This document shows positions 1 to 7,365 of a stretch of DNA of 22,748 nucleotides, piece by piece. Position numbers and translations under genes: made by a program. The notes under the pieces are model-generated. The model searched no databases, was not told where the DNA came from, and worked only from the letters and a program-made list of their open reading frames with translations. The DNA is from Bacteriovoracaceae bacterium UBA1511 (GTDB lineage: Bacteria; Bdellovibrionota; Bacteriovoracia; Bacteriovoracales; Bacteriovoracaceae). Where the stretch lies: contig DCQT01000117.1 in the NCBI GenBank assembly GCA_002323535.1, positions 1-22,748 on the forward strand, read 5' to 3'. Within the stretch, counting starts at the first letter, position 1; every line of letters begins with the position of its first letter.

Positions 1-810
1 GGCAATAGGCCTAGTATTGATAAATCACGTCCTGATGCTTTTATTAGAAGTAAGATTGTTCGTGGAAAAGGGACATTACAGGCTCACATATTTATCGACA
101 TTTTCGGTGAACCACTATCAAGAAGAGGTTATAGAGTCGCTGGACATATTGCTCCGCTCAAAGAGGACCTCGCTGCAGCGATCGTCTCTAAAATGAATGT
201 AAACGAAAGTACCCCGGTTGTGGACTGTATGTGTGGCTCAGGAACAATTTTGATTGAGTCATTTTTAAAAGCAAATGGGATTGGGCCTCAGTTTCTAAGA
301 ATTAATTTACACAAAAAGAACAAGACACAATTTTCTGTTTTTAACTGGCCTATGCTTAACAAGCTAGACTCTGAGACTTTAAATAGAACACTCTCAGATT
401 ATTCAAAAGATATTATCAATAAATTTGAAAACCTCAAAAATACCGACATCAAAGGTTTCGATTTATCAAAGGAGTCTCTCGCCTTAACCAGAAAAAATAT
501 TAAGGCAGCTGGGCTGGATAAATACATCACAATAGAGCTTCAAGATGCTCAACGGCTCACTCCTCCATTTGAAAATGGGATTCTATTTTGCAATCCACCG
601 TACGGAGAAAGGCTTAGTGATGAAAAGCAACTCGAAAAGCTTTACTACAATCTTGGAGAAAATCTTAAAAGAAACTTCACTGGGCATACCGCTTGGATTT
701 TTACAGGTAACCCAGAGCTTAGAAAAAAGATAAGCCTTCGAACAGAAAAGAGGATAGCCTTTTTTAACGGCTCCATTGAGTGTCGGCTTTTAAAGTATTC
801 TTTGTTTTAA
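1..810 (+). CDS. THUMP/RlmL-type 23S rRNA guanine-N2 methyltransferase, 3' part
   Basis: The frame is open from base 1 to the TAA at 808-810, so the 5' end lies outside the window and 269 residues are visible. The fold is a class I SAM-dependent N2-guanine methyltransferase. A stretch (SRRGYR...APLKEDLAAAI, about residues 40-62) typical of the linker before the catalytic domain in RlmL/YcbY-like enzymes comes first. The SAM-binding motif I (VVDCMCGSGT, about 73-82) and the catalytic motif IV (NPPYGER, about 198-204) follow. The family methylates guanine in 23S rRNA (G2445 in E. coli); that substrate is inferred from family. The protein ends soon after the methyltransferase domain, so it lacks the C-terminal RlmK-like half of the fused E. 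coli enzyme. Its stop overlaps the stop of the convergent gene by 4 bases. Confidence 0.85.
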   Translation, partial: GNRPSIDKSRPDAFIRSKIVRGKGTLQAHIFIDIFGEPLSRRGYRVAGHIAPLKEDLAAAIVSKMNVNESTPVVDCMCGSGTILIESFLKANGIGPQFLRINLHKKNKTQFSVFNWPMLNKLDSETLNRTLSDYSKDIINKFENLKNTDIKGFDLSKESLALTRKNIKAAGLDKYITIELQDAQRLTPPFENGILFCNPPYGERLSDEKQLEKLYYNLGENLKRNFTGHTAWIFTGNPELRKKISLRTEKRIAFFNGSIECRLLKYSLF

Positions 811-1613
811 AACTTATCTGCAAGATAAGTAGCTAACTTTGGCGTACAAAACCGAAGAAGTGTTCCACTTTGCACAACCTTAGACAGATTCTTTGTCGAT
901 TTAGAAAAATAGTAACTTCCAACCTCTAATTCTTTTAAAAAGATTGTGTGCCCTTTTGTTGGAAACTTTCGAAGAATAAATTCACTATCTAAAAAACAAA
1001 TATCTCTAATTAGAAGTGAATCACTAATGAGCATGATAATTGTATATTCGCTAAGGGAAACTAATGATTTTTTTAATTTTATTCCCTTTGGGTTCGACCG
1101 ATCTCCCCAATGAATAATTACTTCAACTCTTTTTCCGTCTTTGAAAAAGTCAAAACCTCTTTGACTTGAGGTCTTTTCTTGCTTCAACGCAAAGATTGAC
1201 TTACAAAGCCACTCCCCTAACTGAACGGGAAGTTTCTTTCGATTATTAAGAATTAAGTTTTCTCTAAAGTCATTGTAGCAACGACTAATCTTTTCAACGG
1301 ATGAGAAAATGTCGTTCATATTAGGAATGTAGTAAATTGAAATCTTTCTTGCTTGCTCGAGGGAACATTTTTTAGAATATTGGTCCTCAAACCACGTTTT
1401 AAACAAATCCTCTCCGTATGTTTCAAGAGCAACTTGAACATACCCAAGGGCGAATAGTTGCTTTTCGTCTTTCAATATCTTTTTTGAAAATAGAAACTTT
1501 AAAGGAATAAATTGGTTTTTTGTTTTATCAACAACATAATCCAAGCAACTTGAGTGGTCAGACCCCCCATGTTTTTTTGAATTATAATCAATAATATTTT
1601 TTAGCAATTCCAT
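807..1613 (-). CDS. Unknown 268-aa protein, possible PD-(D/E)XK-like core
   Basis: I do not recognise the family. The protein has no signal peptide or membrane segment, so it is probably cytosolic. Residues 130-175 read GEWL, then QRGFDFFKDGKRVEVIIHW. A Glu in a helix (E134), a Gly-hydrophobic-Asp strand (D155), a turn, and a second strand with Glu (E164) is the order of the PD-(D/E)XK restriction-like fold. The usual Lys two residues after the second acid is Ile166, so the site would be degenerate or relocated. The C-terminal 90 residues are predicted mixed alpha/beta with many Lys and Ser. The start at 1613 has only a weak ribosome-binding sequence (GGGTGA). It converges on the methyltransferase gene with a 4-base overlap. 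Coding status is likely from length; the fold is inference. Confidence 0.7.
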   Translation of the reverse strand: MELLKNIIDYNSKKHGGSDHSSCLDYVVDKTKNQFIPLKFLFSKKILKDEKQLFALGYVQVALETYGEDLFKTWFEDQYSKKCSLEQARKISIYYIPNMNDIFSSVEKISRCYNDFRENLILNNRKKLPVQLGEWLCKSIFALKQEKTSSQRGFDFFKDGKRVEVIIHWGDRSNPKGIKLKKSLVSLSEYTIIMLISDSLLIRDICFLDSEFILRKFPTKGHTIFLKELEVGSYYFSKSTKNLSKVVQSGTLLRFCTPKLATYLADKF

Positions 1614-1666
1614 TTACGTCACCCAGTACTAGAGTATCTCAGAAATATCTAAGCGTCATGCATAAA

Positions 1667-1691
1667 AAAGCCCTCGCACAGCGAGGGCTTT
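1667..1691 (-). terminator. Intrinsic terminator of the lipoprotein gene
   Basis: A perfect 11-bp stem (1667-1677 with 1681-1691) closes a 3-base loop. On the minus strand it is followed by a run of six T. It lies 27 bases past the stop of the minus-strand lipoprotein gene, so it most likely ends that transcript and insulates the gene at 807-1613. Confidence 0.93.
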
Positions 1692-1717
1692 CTAAACTTT
1701 TTAATATGACTTACTAA

Positions 1718-2395
1718 TTAGTAACCGTACTGAGTGCTATAGTACTGGTAATAAGAAGCATCTCCATCATTATCTGTTTCATACTTGTAGATTGGATTTA
1801 AACTTATTGGGAAATTTAAATCGATGATGTAGGAAACTCCATCTTTAACAATGTTGAAACTAGCTGTTCCTGTTTTAGAACCTGCTGTTGCAGAATTAAC
1901 AATATCTTTAAGGGATGTTAAGACATCAGACTCTATTGCTCCGTCTTCTCTCATAATACTTCCACCAAACATTGTTCGTTGAAAAGAGCTTGAACATCCA
2001 CTTGTATTTAGTGATGGAGTAAAGAAATCTCCAACCTTTTCCCAAAACCCAGCATCTTCACCAGCTTCATAAGCATCATAAGAATTAAGGTTACATACAA
2101 TGTAATTTACATTGAATGTTGTCGCATTTTGAAGACCCATATTATTCTTGAATGTATCAACACTGGAAAAAGACCCTGCATTAACTTTTGATTTAAACTC
2201 TGCAAAGCCACTTACAGAGATAGTCGATGTACTTGTCGACTGAGTTGTCGGCTGCGACTTTTCTTGCTCTGTTTGAGTACTTTGAGTTGAGACATTTCCT
2301 GTCTTTACTTGTTGATTATCATCACTTCCACATGCTGCGAGGAAGATGGACAAAAACAACATACCACCTAAATTTTTCCACGATAACTTCTTCAT
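1718..2395 (-). CDS. Secreted lipoprotein of unknown function
   Basis: The N-terminus is a type II signal peptide: MKK, a hydrophobic stretch, then the lipobox FLAAC with the lipidated Cys at residue 22. Gly-Ser-Asp-Asp follow the Cys; Asp at +3/+4 is not decisive for sorting outside Enterobacteria. Residues about 28-62 form a Gln/Thr/Ser-rich low-complexity linker, and a folded domain of about 160 residues follows. That domain contains two Cys (in IVCNL and SGCSS) that could form a disulfide. The C-terminus is rich in Tyr, Asp and Gln. No known domain is recognised. The start is well supported: GGAGG (2402-2406) sits 6 bases upstream of the ATG. The gene stands alone, flanked by a strong terminator and a 244-base divergent region shared with gpmI. 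Confidence 0.9.
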   Translation of the reverse strand: MKKLSWKNLGGMLFLSIFLAACGSDDNQQVKTGNVSTQSTQTEQEKSQPTTQSTSTSTISVSGFAEFKSKVNAGSFSSVDTFKNNMGLQNATTFNVNYIVCNLNSYDAYEAGEDAGFWEKVGDFFTPSLNTSGCSSSFQRTMFGGSIMREDGAIESDVLTSLKDIVNSATAGSKTGTASFNIVKDGVSYIIDLNFPISLNPIYKYETDNDGDASYYQYYSTQYGY

Positions 2396-2548
2396 TACTA
2401 ACCTCCATCGACAGCGTTAGGCTTCGATTTATTAAAATTCACCACAAGTACTTCAAGCCAAGTGCCAACTTTTTCAGGCAAAAATCAGAAACTTAGCAAC
2501 AAGTGGCATCTTTTCTGTGTAAAAATTGTTTAATTTTGTTAAAAATTT

Positions 2549-2562
2549 AGACAAATTTGTCT
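2549..2562. promoter_or_regulatory. 14-bp palindrome upstream of gpmI
   Basis: AGACAAATTTGTCT is a perfect 14-bp palindrome in the 244-base divergent region between the lipoprotein gene and gpmI. A second inverted repeat, TTAGTT-G-AACTAA (2601-2613), lies between it and the gpmI ribosome-binding site. Either could be an operator. I could not place a convincing -35/-10 pair here, so the regulatory role is a guess. The rest of the intergenic stretch is AT-rich without other structure I can support. Confidence 0.35.
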
Positions 2563-2639
2563 TTATCTCGCCCTAATAAATGAGATGTATTTAAAATAAC
2601 TTAGTTGAACTAAAGTGAGATTTAACGGAGTAACACTGC

Positions 2640-4172
2640 ATGGATATCAGCAATCTTTCTAAAAAGTGTCTATTAATTATACTAGATGGCCATGGTGAAA
2701 ACCCTACTAGCAAAAAAAATGCTATTCTTAGTGCAAAGACTCCAACCCTTGATAACCTTCGATCAAGCTACCCTCTAACATTTATTCAGCCAGGTGGAGA
2801 GGCTGTAGGGCTCCCAAACGGTATTGCCGGAAACTCTGAAGTTGGGCACATGAACCTTGGAGCAGGAAGACCTGTAAGACAAGATCTAGTTAGAATAAAT
2901 GAGGCGATTGAAAAAGACTCCCTTAAAGAGCTAGGTCCATTTAAAGAATTACTCAAATTTTCAAACGGCCAAAAAAGGCCAATTCATTTAATGACGCTTT
3001 TATCAGATGGTGGCGTTCACTCACATATTGATCATCTATTTCATATTGTAGATAAAATTAGATCTCATGATGAGTCTCAACTTGTTTATGTCCACGCATT
3101 TATGGATGGACGAGACACTGCAAAAAATGTCGGCGGCAAGTATTTAAAACAACTTGAGGATAAAGGTATTACCCTAGCTTCCATGCAAGGAAGATCAATC
3201 GGAATGGACCGTGACCGTAGGTGGGAAAAAATAAAGCACTGCTACGAAACCTTTATTGGAAATGGAGAAATAACTAACCTTGAGCCCAGCGAGTATCTGA
3301 CGTCTGAATATGAAAAAGAAAACTTTGATGAATTTATTACGCCGGTACTTTTCAAAAAAGAGTATGCAATTGCTGACGGTGATCCTCTTTTCTTTTTAAA
3401 TTTCAGACCTGATCGTGCCATTCAAATAAGTACAGCACTTAATGACCCCAACTTTAAAGAATTTGATGTTCCAGTTAAACCAGGACATTTTCTATGTATG
3501 ACTCCTTACATTGCAGAAGAGGTGGAGCTTCCCATACTTTTTGATAAAGAAAAAATTAAGCTTCCTTTATCTGAATACATCAGTAACCTCGGGCTAAAGC
3601 AGCTTAAAATTGCCGAAACTGAGAAATACGCCCATGTGACTTACTTTTTTAATGGTGGTGAAAAAAAACCATTTGAAGGCGAATCACATGTACTCGTTCC
3701 ATCCCCTACCCATTGTAAAACTTATGATGAAGCTCCTGAGATGAGTGCCTTTGAAGTAACTGAGAGACTCATAAAAGAAATTAAAGAAAACAACTTTGAC
3801 TTCATCACTGTCAACTTTGCAAATTGCGACATGGTTGGGCACACAGGAAACTTTGATGCTGCAGTTAAGGCGGTAGAAGCTGTTGACCAGTGCTTAGAAA
3901 AAGTAATCACGGAACTCTCAACCGAGGATCTCTCAATTATTATCACCGCCGATCATGGAAATTGTGACCAGATGGAATATGAGGATGGACTAGCCCACAC
4001 ATCCCACTCAAAGGCGGTTGTTCCGTTTATTTTAGTTCATCCCAAATTAAAAAATATTTCCCTCACTCAAGAAATTGAATCAAAGTTCGCATTAAAAGAT
4101 GTCGCACCAACAGTGCTTAAATTAATGGGACTAGAAAAGCCAAGGGAGTTTACAGGTGAATCTATTTTTTGA
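2640..4172 (+). CDS. gpmI: 2,3-bisphosphoglycerate-independent phosphoglycerate mutase
   Basis: This enzyme interconverts 3- and 2-phosphoglycerate in glycolysis and gluconeogenesis, in the cytosol, using two Mn ions and a phosphoserine intermediate. At 510 residues it has the normal family length. The N-terminal LLIILDGHGE matches the first metal site (Asp16), with His in place of the common Trp. The catalytic serine is Ser66 in GNSEVGH. MDGRDT and the NFRPDRA segment belong to the family's mutase domain. ADHGNCDQM (about residues 437-445) and HTSHSKAVVPF near the C-terminus supply the remaining metal ligands. The ATG is preceded by GGAG at 2627-2630. Its last 106 bases also encode, on the other strand, the C-terminus of the ComM-like protein. 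The assignment is firm. Confidence 0.97.
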   Translation: MDISNLSKKCLLIILDGHGENPTSKKNAILSAKTPTLDNLRSSYPLTFIQPGGEAVGLPNGIAGNSEVGHMNLGAGRPVRQDLVRINEAIEKDSLKELGPFKELLKFSNGQKRPIHLMTLLSDGGVHSHIDHLFHIVDKIRSHDESQLVYVHAFMDGRDTAKNVGGKYLKQLEDKGITLASMQGRSIGMDRDRRWEKIKHCYETFIGNGEITNLEPSEYLTSEYEKENFDEFITPVLFKKEYAIADGDPLFFLNFRPDRAIQISTALNDPNFKEFDVPVKPGHFLCMTPYIAEEVELPILFDKEKIKLPLSEYISNLGLKQLKIAETEKYAHVTYFFNGGEKKPFEGESHVLVPSPTHCKTYDEAPEMSAFEVTERLIKEIKENNFDFITVNFANCDMVGHTGNFDAAVKAVEAVDQCLEKVITELSTEDLSIIITADHGNCDQMEYEDGLAHTSHSKAVVPFILVHPKLKNISLTQEIESKFALKDVAPTVLKLMGLEKPREFTGESIF

Positions 4173-4669
4173 ATGTTTGATAAAAATTCATCAATGTCTA
4201 TTTTAAAATTACATGAGTTTGCATAAAAATTACTTGGTGCAATGAGACAAAGCTTCTCCTCATCTTGAACCTTTCTATCAAGAAAGTTACTCAGAGATTT
4301 ATTAAAGAACCTTGAATTATATTTTCCGAGTGTGCTCAATCCACCAATTGAAAAACAATTATTCAAGGCATTTGTCTTTAGATGGCCACTCAAAGTTAAA
4401 AAAGTAATAAATATTGGCAACTCAAGGGGCTCATAACTAATCTTTTTATTTATTTCACCATCAATGTCTACACCAATAACAATTCTTTTCTTTGGCACCC
4501 CTAAAGCTTTGGCCCTAATTAAATATATTATTTTCTCCTTGATGATCCGGCCGTCCGTCCCTAAACCTACAATTTCAACCCCAGGAATGCCGTGATTTGA
4601 GTACCCAAAAACAGTAACATCATAATAATTATCATTCATCAAAAGTGCCGATTTGATTTGATTTTGCAT
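4067..4669 (-). CDS. Stand-alone ComM/YifB N-terminal-like domain protein
   Basis: The 200-residue product resembles only the N-terminal domain of ComM/YifB (the S5-like domain that precedes the Mg-chelatase-type AAA ATPase). The matches are in order: IKSALL...YYDVTVFGYSNHG, then IPGVEIVGLG, then VPKKRIVIGVD with a following LELPIF, then FSIGGLSTLG. In ComM the equivalents are ..GLPgf.IVGLp, fP.kRi.vNLaPA...DLPiA and vGELsLdG. LCLIAPSNFYAN corresponds to the livPa.Na.EA segment. No Walker A or B follows, so there is no ATPase. I chose the ATG at 4669 because GGAGG (4678-4682) lies 8 bases upstream; an earlier ATG at 4705 lacks such a site. The 3' end overlaps gpmI on the opposite strand for 106 bases. 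The function is unknown. Confidence 0.75.
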   Translation of the reverse strand: MQNQIKSALLMNDNYYDVTVFGYSNHGIPGVEIVGLGTDGRIIKEKIIYLIRAKALGVPKKRIVIGVDIDGEINKKISYEPLELPIFITFLTLSGHLKTNALNNCFSIGGLSTLGKYNSRFFNKSLSNFLDRKVQDEEKLCLIAPSNFYANSCNFKIDIDEFLSNIQKIDSPVNSLGFSSPINLSTVGATSFNANFDSIS

Positions 4670-4735
4670 TGTAATTTCCTCCAAAAATATTTTTGCAAAA
4701 ACCAAATAACCTCACTGTAGGTAAGTATACGTTAT

Positions 4736-5311
4736 CTAAAGAGCATTCAGTTCAAAGAAGTCATTTTTGACAAAGAGACAATTCACTTTTGCTCCTGTGG
4801 GGTTGGAATGATGAAATAGCTTTAAGTCCGCTGCATAGATTTTTTTAATCTTCAAACAGGAATCTTTTGAAAACAAGCATTCATTTTTAATCAAGTTAGA
4901 CTTACAGGAAACAGTCACATTAATTGAGTCAACGAACTCACATATAACAGAATCTTCATTATGGAGAACAACTCCCCTGGATAGTTCTTTTAGCCTCGAC
5001 TCCTTAAAGTTTGGCTTTTCTTTTCTGCAAAAATCGGAAGCAGAAACTTTTGTGCTTAGGCACTTAATATTCATATTATCTAACTTCCTAGAAAGGAAAG
5101 AAGAGTTATTTGTCATTGATTTACATACACTATCAAAAGAATACTCTTTGAGTACTCTACCTGAAGCTTCGACGTGAACATATGACTTTGCATATGCATT
5201 AAGAATAGCTAGGCAGGAAATAATCCACGCATACGCATAGCAGTTGCGAGCCTTTTTAGTGCTGCAATAAAAGCGGCTCTTTTCATATCTACCTTGTATT
5301 TTTCGTGACAA
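4736..5311 (-). CDS. Secreted Cys-rich protein of unknown function
   Basis: The mature part contains eight Cys spread over about 150 residues, consistent with disulfides in an exported protein. The segment WIISCLAILNAYA followed by KS looks like a signal-peptide hydrophobic core and an Ala-X-Ala cleavage site. No family is recognised. The start is uncertain. The only start upstream of the hydrophobic core that has a ribosome-binding sequence is TTG at 5311, with GAGG 7 bases before it. Starting there places the first 103 bases inside the end of the glutamate dehydrogenase gene and gives an unusually long, basic N-region (about 24 residues). The gene is probably co-transcribed with, and perhaps translationally coupled to, that gene. 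Confidence 0.65.
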   Translation of the reverse strand: MSRKIQGRYEKSRFYCSTKKARNCYAYAWIISCLAILNAYAKSYVHVEASGRVLKEYSFDSVCKSMTNNSSFLSRKLDNMNIKCLSTKVSASDFCRKEKPNFKESRLKELSRGVVLHNEDSVICEFVDSINVTVSCKSNLIKNECLFSKDSCLKIKKIYAADLKLFHHSNPTGAKVNCLFVKNDFFELNAL

Positions 5312-6474
5312 TCAATTACCTCATCAAAAGCATTCTTAAGAATAGAGTAAAGCTTTGAGTTAATCTGATCAAGGTCCCAAAAGAAATTTTGAAGCCCTTG
5401 AACCCATTCAAAATATGAAACGATAACACCACCAGCATTACACAAAATATCAGGAATGATGAAAGAACCATTGGCAGTACAAATATCTACTGCTTCCGTT
5501 GTTAAAGGCCCGTTAGCACCCTCTGCGATTATCTTTGCCTTAACCTTTCTAGCATTGTCTTTTGTGATAACCCCATCAATCGCAGCAGGGACTAATATAT
5601 CCACATCAAGCTCAAGAAGAGCCTCATTGGTAATGGTTTTATTTGGTTCAAAATCTTTGAGTAATTGTCCTGAGCGAGTCCACTCCGCAGCGGCATTGAC
5701 ATCAATTCCATTGGGGTCGAAAATCCCCCCGCTGACATCAGAAATTGCAACAACCTTAGCCCCTTGAGCTGCTAAGTCTTGAGCAGCAGGAATACCAACT
5801 TTACCAAAACCGTGAACAGCAACCTTTGTAGATTCATTAATTTTATATTTTAAATAATCAGCAGCGAAAGAAACACAGAATGCCACACCTTTGCCAGTTG
5901 ATTCAGCTCTCCCTAAAGAACCACCGACCGAAATAGGTTTTCCTGTGACAACTCCTGGGACAGTGTAACCTTTTAGCTGTGAGTATGTGTCTAGAAACCA
6001 AGCCATTGTTTGGCCATCAGTTCCAATGTCTGGAGCAGGAATATCAATCGTTGGCCCCACAACCATATTTATCTCCGTAGCATATCTTCTTGTCAGTGCT
6101 TGAAGCTCTTGCCTTGAAAGACTTGTTGGGTCAACGGCGATCCCGCCTTTAGCCCCTCCTAGCGGTAATCCAACAAGGGCACATTTAAAAGTCATTAGCA
6201 TCGCTAATGCTGCAGTCTCTGCCATATCAACACTTGGGTGAAAACGTATTCCACCTTTACCTGGGCCAATGGTCATATTATGTTGAACTCTATAGCCCAT
6301 GAAGGTCTTAACTGTTCCGTCATCTAAACGAATTGGAACCGATACCATTATTGCTCTTTTTGGTGTTCTAAGGCGATCCAAAATATTTGGATCAAGCTTC
6401 ATTGTTGACGCTGCATCCTCCAATTGAGAAATTGCGTCATGATATAAAACGTTACTTTCAAACTGATTTTTCAT
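5209..6474 (-). CDS. gdhA: Glutamate dehydrogenase (Glu/Leu/Phe/Val dehydrogenase family)
   Basis: The enzyme reversibly deaminates glutamate to 2-oxoglutarate and ammonium in the cytosol. The 421-residue length is typical of hexameric bacterial GDH. Substrate-binding Lys73 (GPGKGG) and Lys97 (FKCAL), catalytic Lys109 (GGAKGG) and Asp149 (PAPDIG) are all present. A Rossmann domain follows with GFGKVG (222-227). The acidic residue in AISDVSGG at the end of the second strand favours NAD over NADP, but this is only indicative. GAN and ILCNAGG appear later as expected. Leucine or other amino-acid dehydrogenases share this superfamily, though the overall pattern fits GDH. GAGG lies 7 bases before the ATG, and the gene has its own candidate promoter at 6502-6530. 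Confidence 0.93.
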   Translation of the reverse strand: MKNQFESNVLYHDAISQLEDAASTMKLDPNILDRLRTPKRAIMVSVPIRLDDGTVKTFMGYRVQHNMTIGPGKGGIRFHPSVDMAETAALAMLMTFKCALVGLPLGGAKGGIAVDPTSLSRQELQALTRRYATEINMVVGPTIDIPAPDIGTDGQTMAWFLDTYSQLKGYTVPGVVTGKPISVGGSLGRAESTGKGVAFCVSFAADYLKYKINESTKVAVHGFGKVGIPAAQDLAAQGAKVVAISDVSGGIFDPNGIDVNAAAEWTRSGQLLKDFEPNKTITNEALLELDVDILVPAAIDGVITKDNARKVKAKIIAEGANGPLTTEAVDICTANGSFIIPDILCNAGGVIVSYFEWVQGLQNFFWDLDQINSKLYSILKNAFDEVIDCHEKYKVDMKRAAFIAALKRLATAMRMRGLFPA

Positions 6475-6501
6475 AGATAAGCCTCAAAATATTAATGAGC
6501 A

Positions 6502-6530
6502 TATCTATACCTTAAAACTTGAAATGTAAA
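6502..6530 (-). promoter_or_regulatory. Candidate sigma70-type promoter of gdhA
   Basis: On the minus strand TTTACA (6525-6530) is separated by 17 bases from TAGATA (6502-6507), about 28 bases before the GDH start. It would let GDH be transcribed independently of the upstream parAB and secreted-protein genes. No hairpin terminator separates those genes from gdhA, so read-through is also possible. Confidence 0.45.
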
Positions 6531-6541
6531 AGTCAATGACT

Positions 6542-7288
6542 CTAGAAGCCCTTAGAGAAAAGAAGCTCAAAACGATTATCTGACTCAGTATCAAAAAGCT
6601 GGCTTTTGCCCTGAGTCGAAGATGAAATTCTAGTTTTTAGTCCCCCATAGATTGGCTTACTAATCTCACTGTAAAACCTATCCTCGTGTCCTATATAAGA
6701 TACTCTAGCCTGGGCATCAATAATATCTATATGCTTAAGAAAGTTTAATTCTCTTCTTCCGGAAAGAGAGAATACCGCATTTGCATCAATATAAGGGTTC
6801 TTTAATACAAGCTGCCCCCTGCCTCTCAAAACCTTCGCCCTAAATTTAAGCTTAAAATTTGGCGCAATACTCTTCTCAGAGTTAGGACTCAACGCAGTTT
6901 TTGCAGACTTAACACTCGATAAGGCTGATCCTTTTTTTGCATTTTTTACTTTTTCCATCAGGCTTTTATCAAGATACTTTAAGAATGCTTTTTCCACTGC
7001 TCTTCTTTTAAGATTCTCGTCAGTATAAGTTTGGCCATTAATTGTTTCAACATCATAAAATTTTAGCCTCTGCTCAATGTTATCCCATCTCGACATTTGA
7101 GCACTTGCTTTTTCCAAAACAATACTTGCGACGGATCTTTTTTTAACTTCGTATGGTTCAATTGATTTGTCATAGGATACTTCTAACTCAGGAGCATAAT
7201 GTGTAGGAAGCCTGTTTGCCTGCACAACCTTTTTGCTTCCAAAAAGAAGTATCAAAGAAATAAATGTAATCAACTGTCTAACATTCAT
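6542..7288 (-). CDS. Secreted protein of unknown function, possible outer-membrane protein
   Basis: The N-terminus MNVRQLITFISLILLFGSKKVVQA is a good Sec signal peptide, with predicted cleavage after VQA. The mature protein has a charged, helical first half (about residues 45-120) and a Lys/Ser/Ala-rich linker (about 118-142). The C-terminal 100 residues show alternating hydrophobic/polar strands and end in Phe (LLFSKGF). A terminal aromatic residue is the recognition signal for beta-barrel assembly in Gram-negative bacteria, so an outer-membrane location is plausible but not shown. It lies between parB and gdhA on the same strand, 77 bases after parB. The region before its ATG is one arm of a 9-bp inverted repeat, and no clear ribosome-binding site is visible. 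Confidence 0.8.
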   Translation of the reverse strand: MNVRQLITFISLILLFGSKKVVQANRLPTHYAPELEVSYDKSIEPYEVKKRSVASIVLEKASAQMSRWDNIEQRLKFYDVETINGQTYTDENLKRRAVEKAFLKYLDKSLMEKVKNAKKGSALSSVKSAKTALSPNSEKSIAPNFKLKFRAKVLRGRGQLVLKNPYIDANAVFSLSGRRELNFLKHIDIIDAQARVSYIGHEDRFYSEISKPIYGGLKTRISSSTQGKSQLFDTESDNRFELLFSKGF

Positions 7289-7289
7289 A

Positions 7290-7337
7290 CACTAAAACTC
7301 ACGTTTTTAACCAAAAAAGGCCTATTTCGTTTTAGTG
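7290..7337 (-). repeat. 9-bp inverted repeat abutting a start codon
   Basis: CACTAAAAC (7290-7298) and GTTTTAGTG (7329-7337) are perfect inverted arms separated by 30 bases. In the minus-strand transcript the second arm ends one base before the ATG of the secreted-protein gene. Folding would occlude the translation start. It is not a typical intrinsic terminator, since no T-run follows the stem. Confidence 0.5.
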
Positions 7338-7365
7338 CAGCAAGTTTAAAGCCAAATAACTTATC

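Noticed and set aside
3722..3946. Antisense frame within gpmI
   Set aside because: It lies entirely within a highly conserved enzyme gene and encodes a low-complexity product without a ribosome site.
5456..5767. 103-aa plus-strand frame within glutamate dehydrogenase
   Set aside because: It is the complement of the conserved GDH Rossmann region; there is no ribosome site and no recognisable domain.
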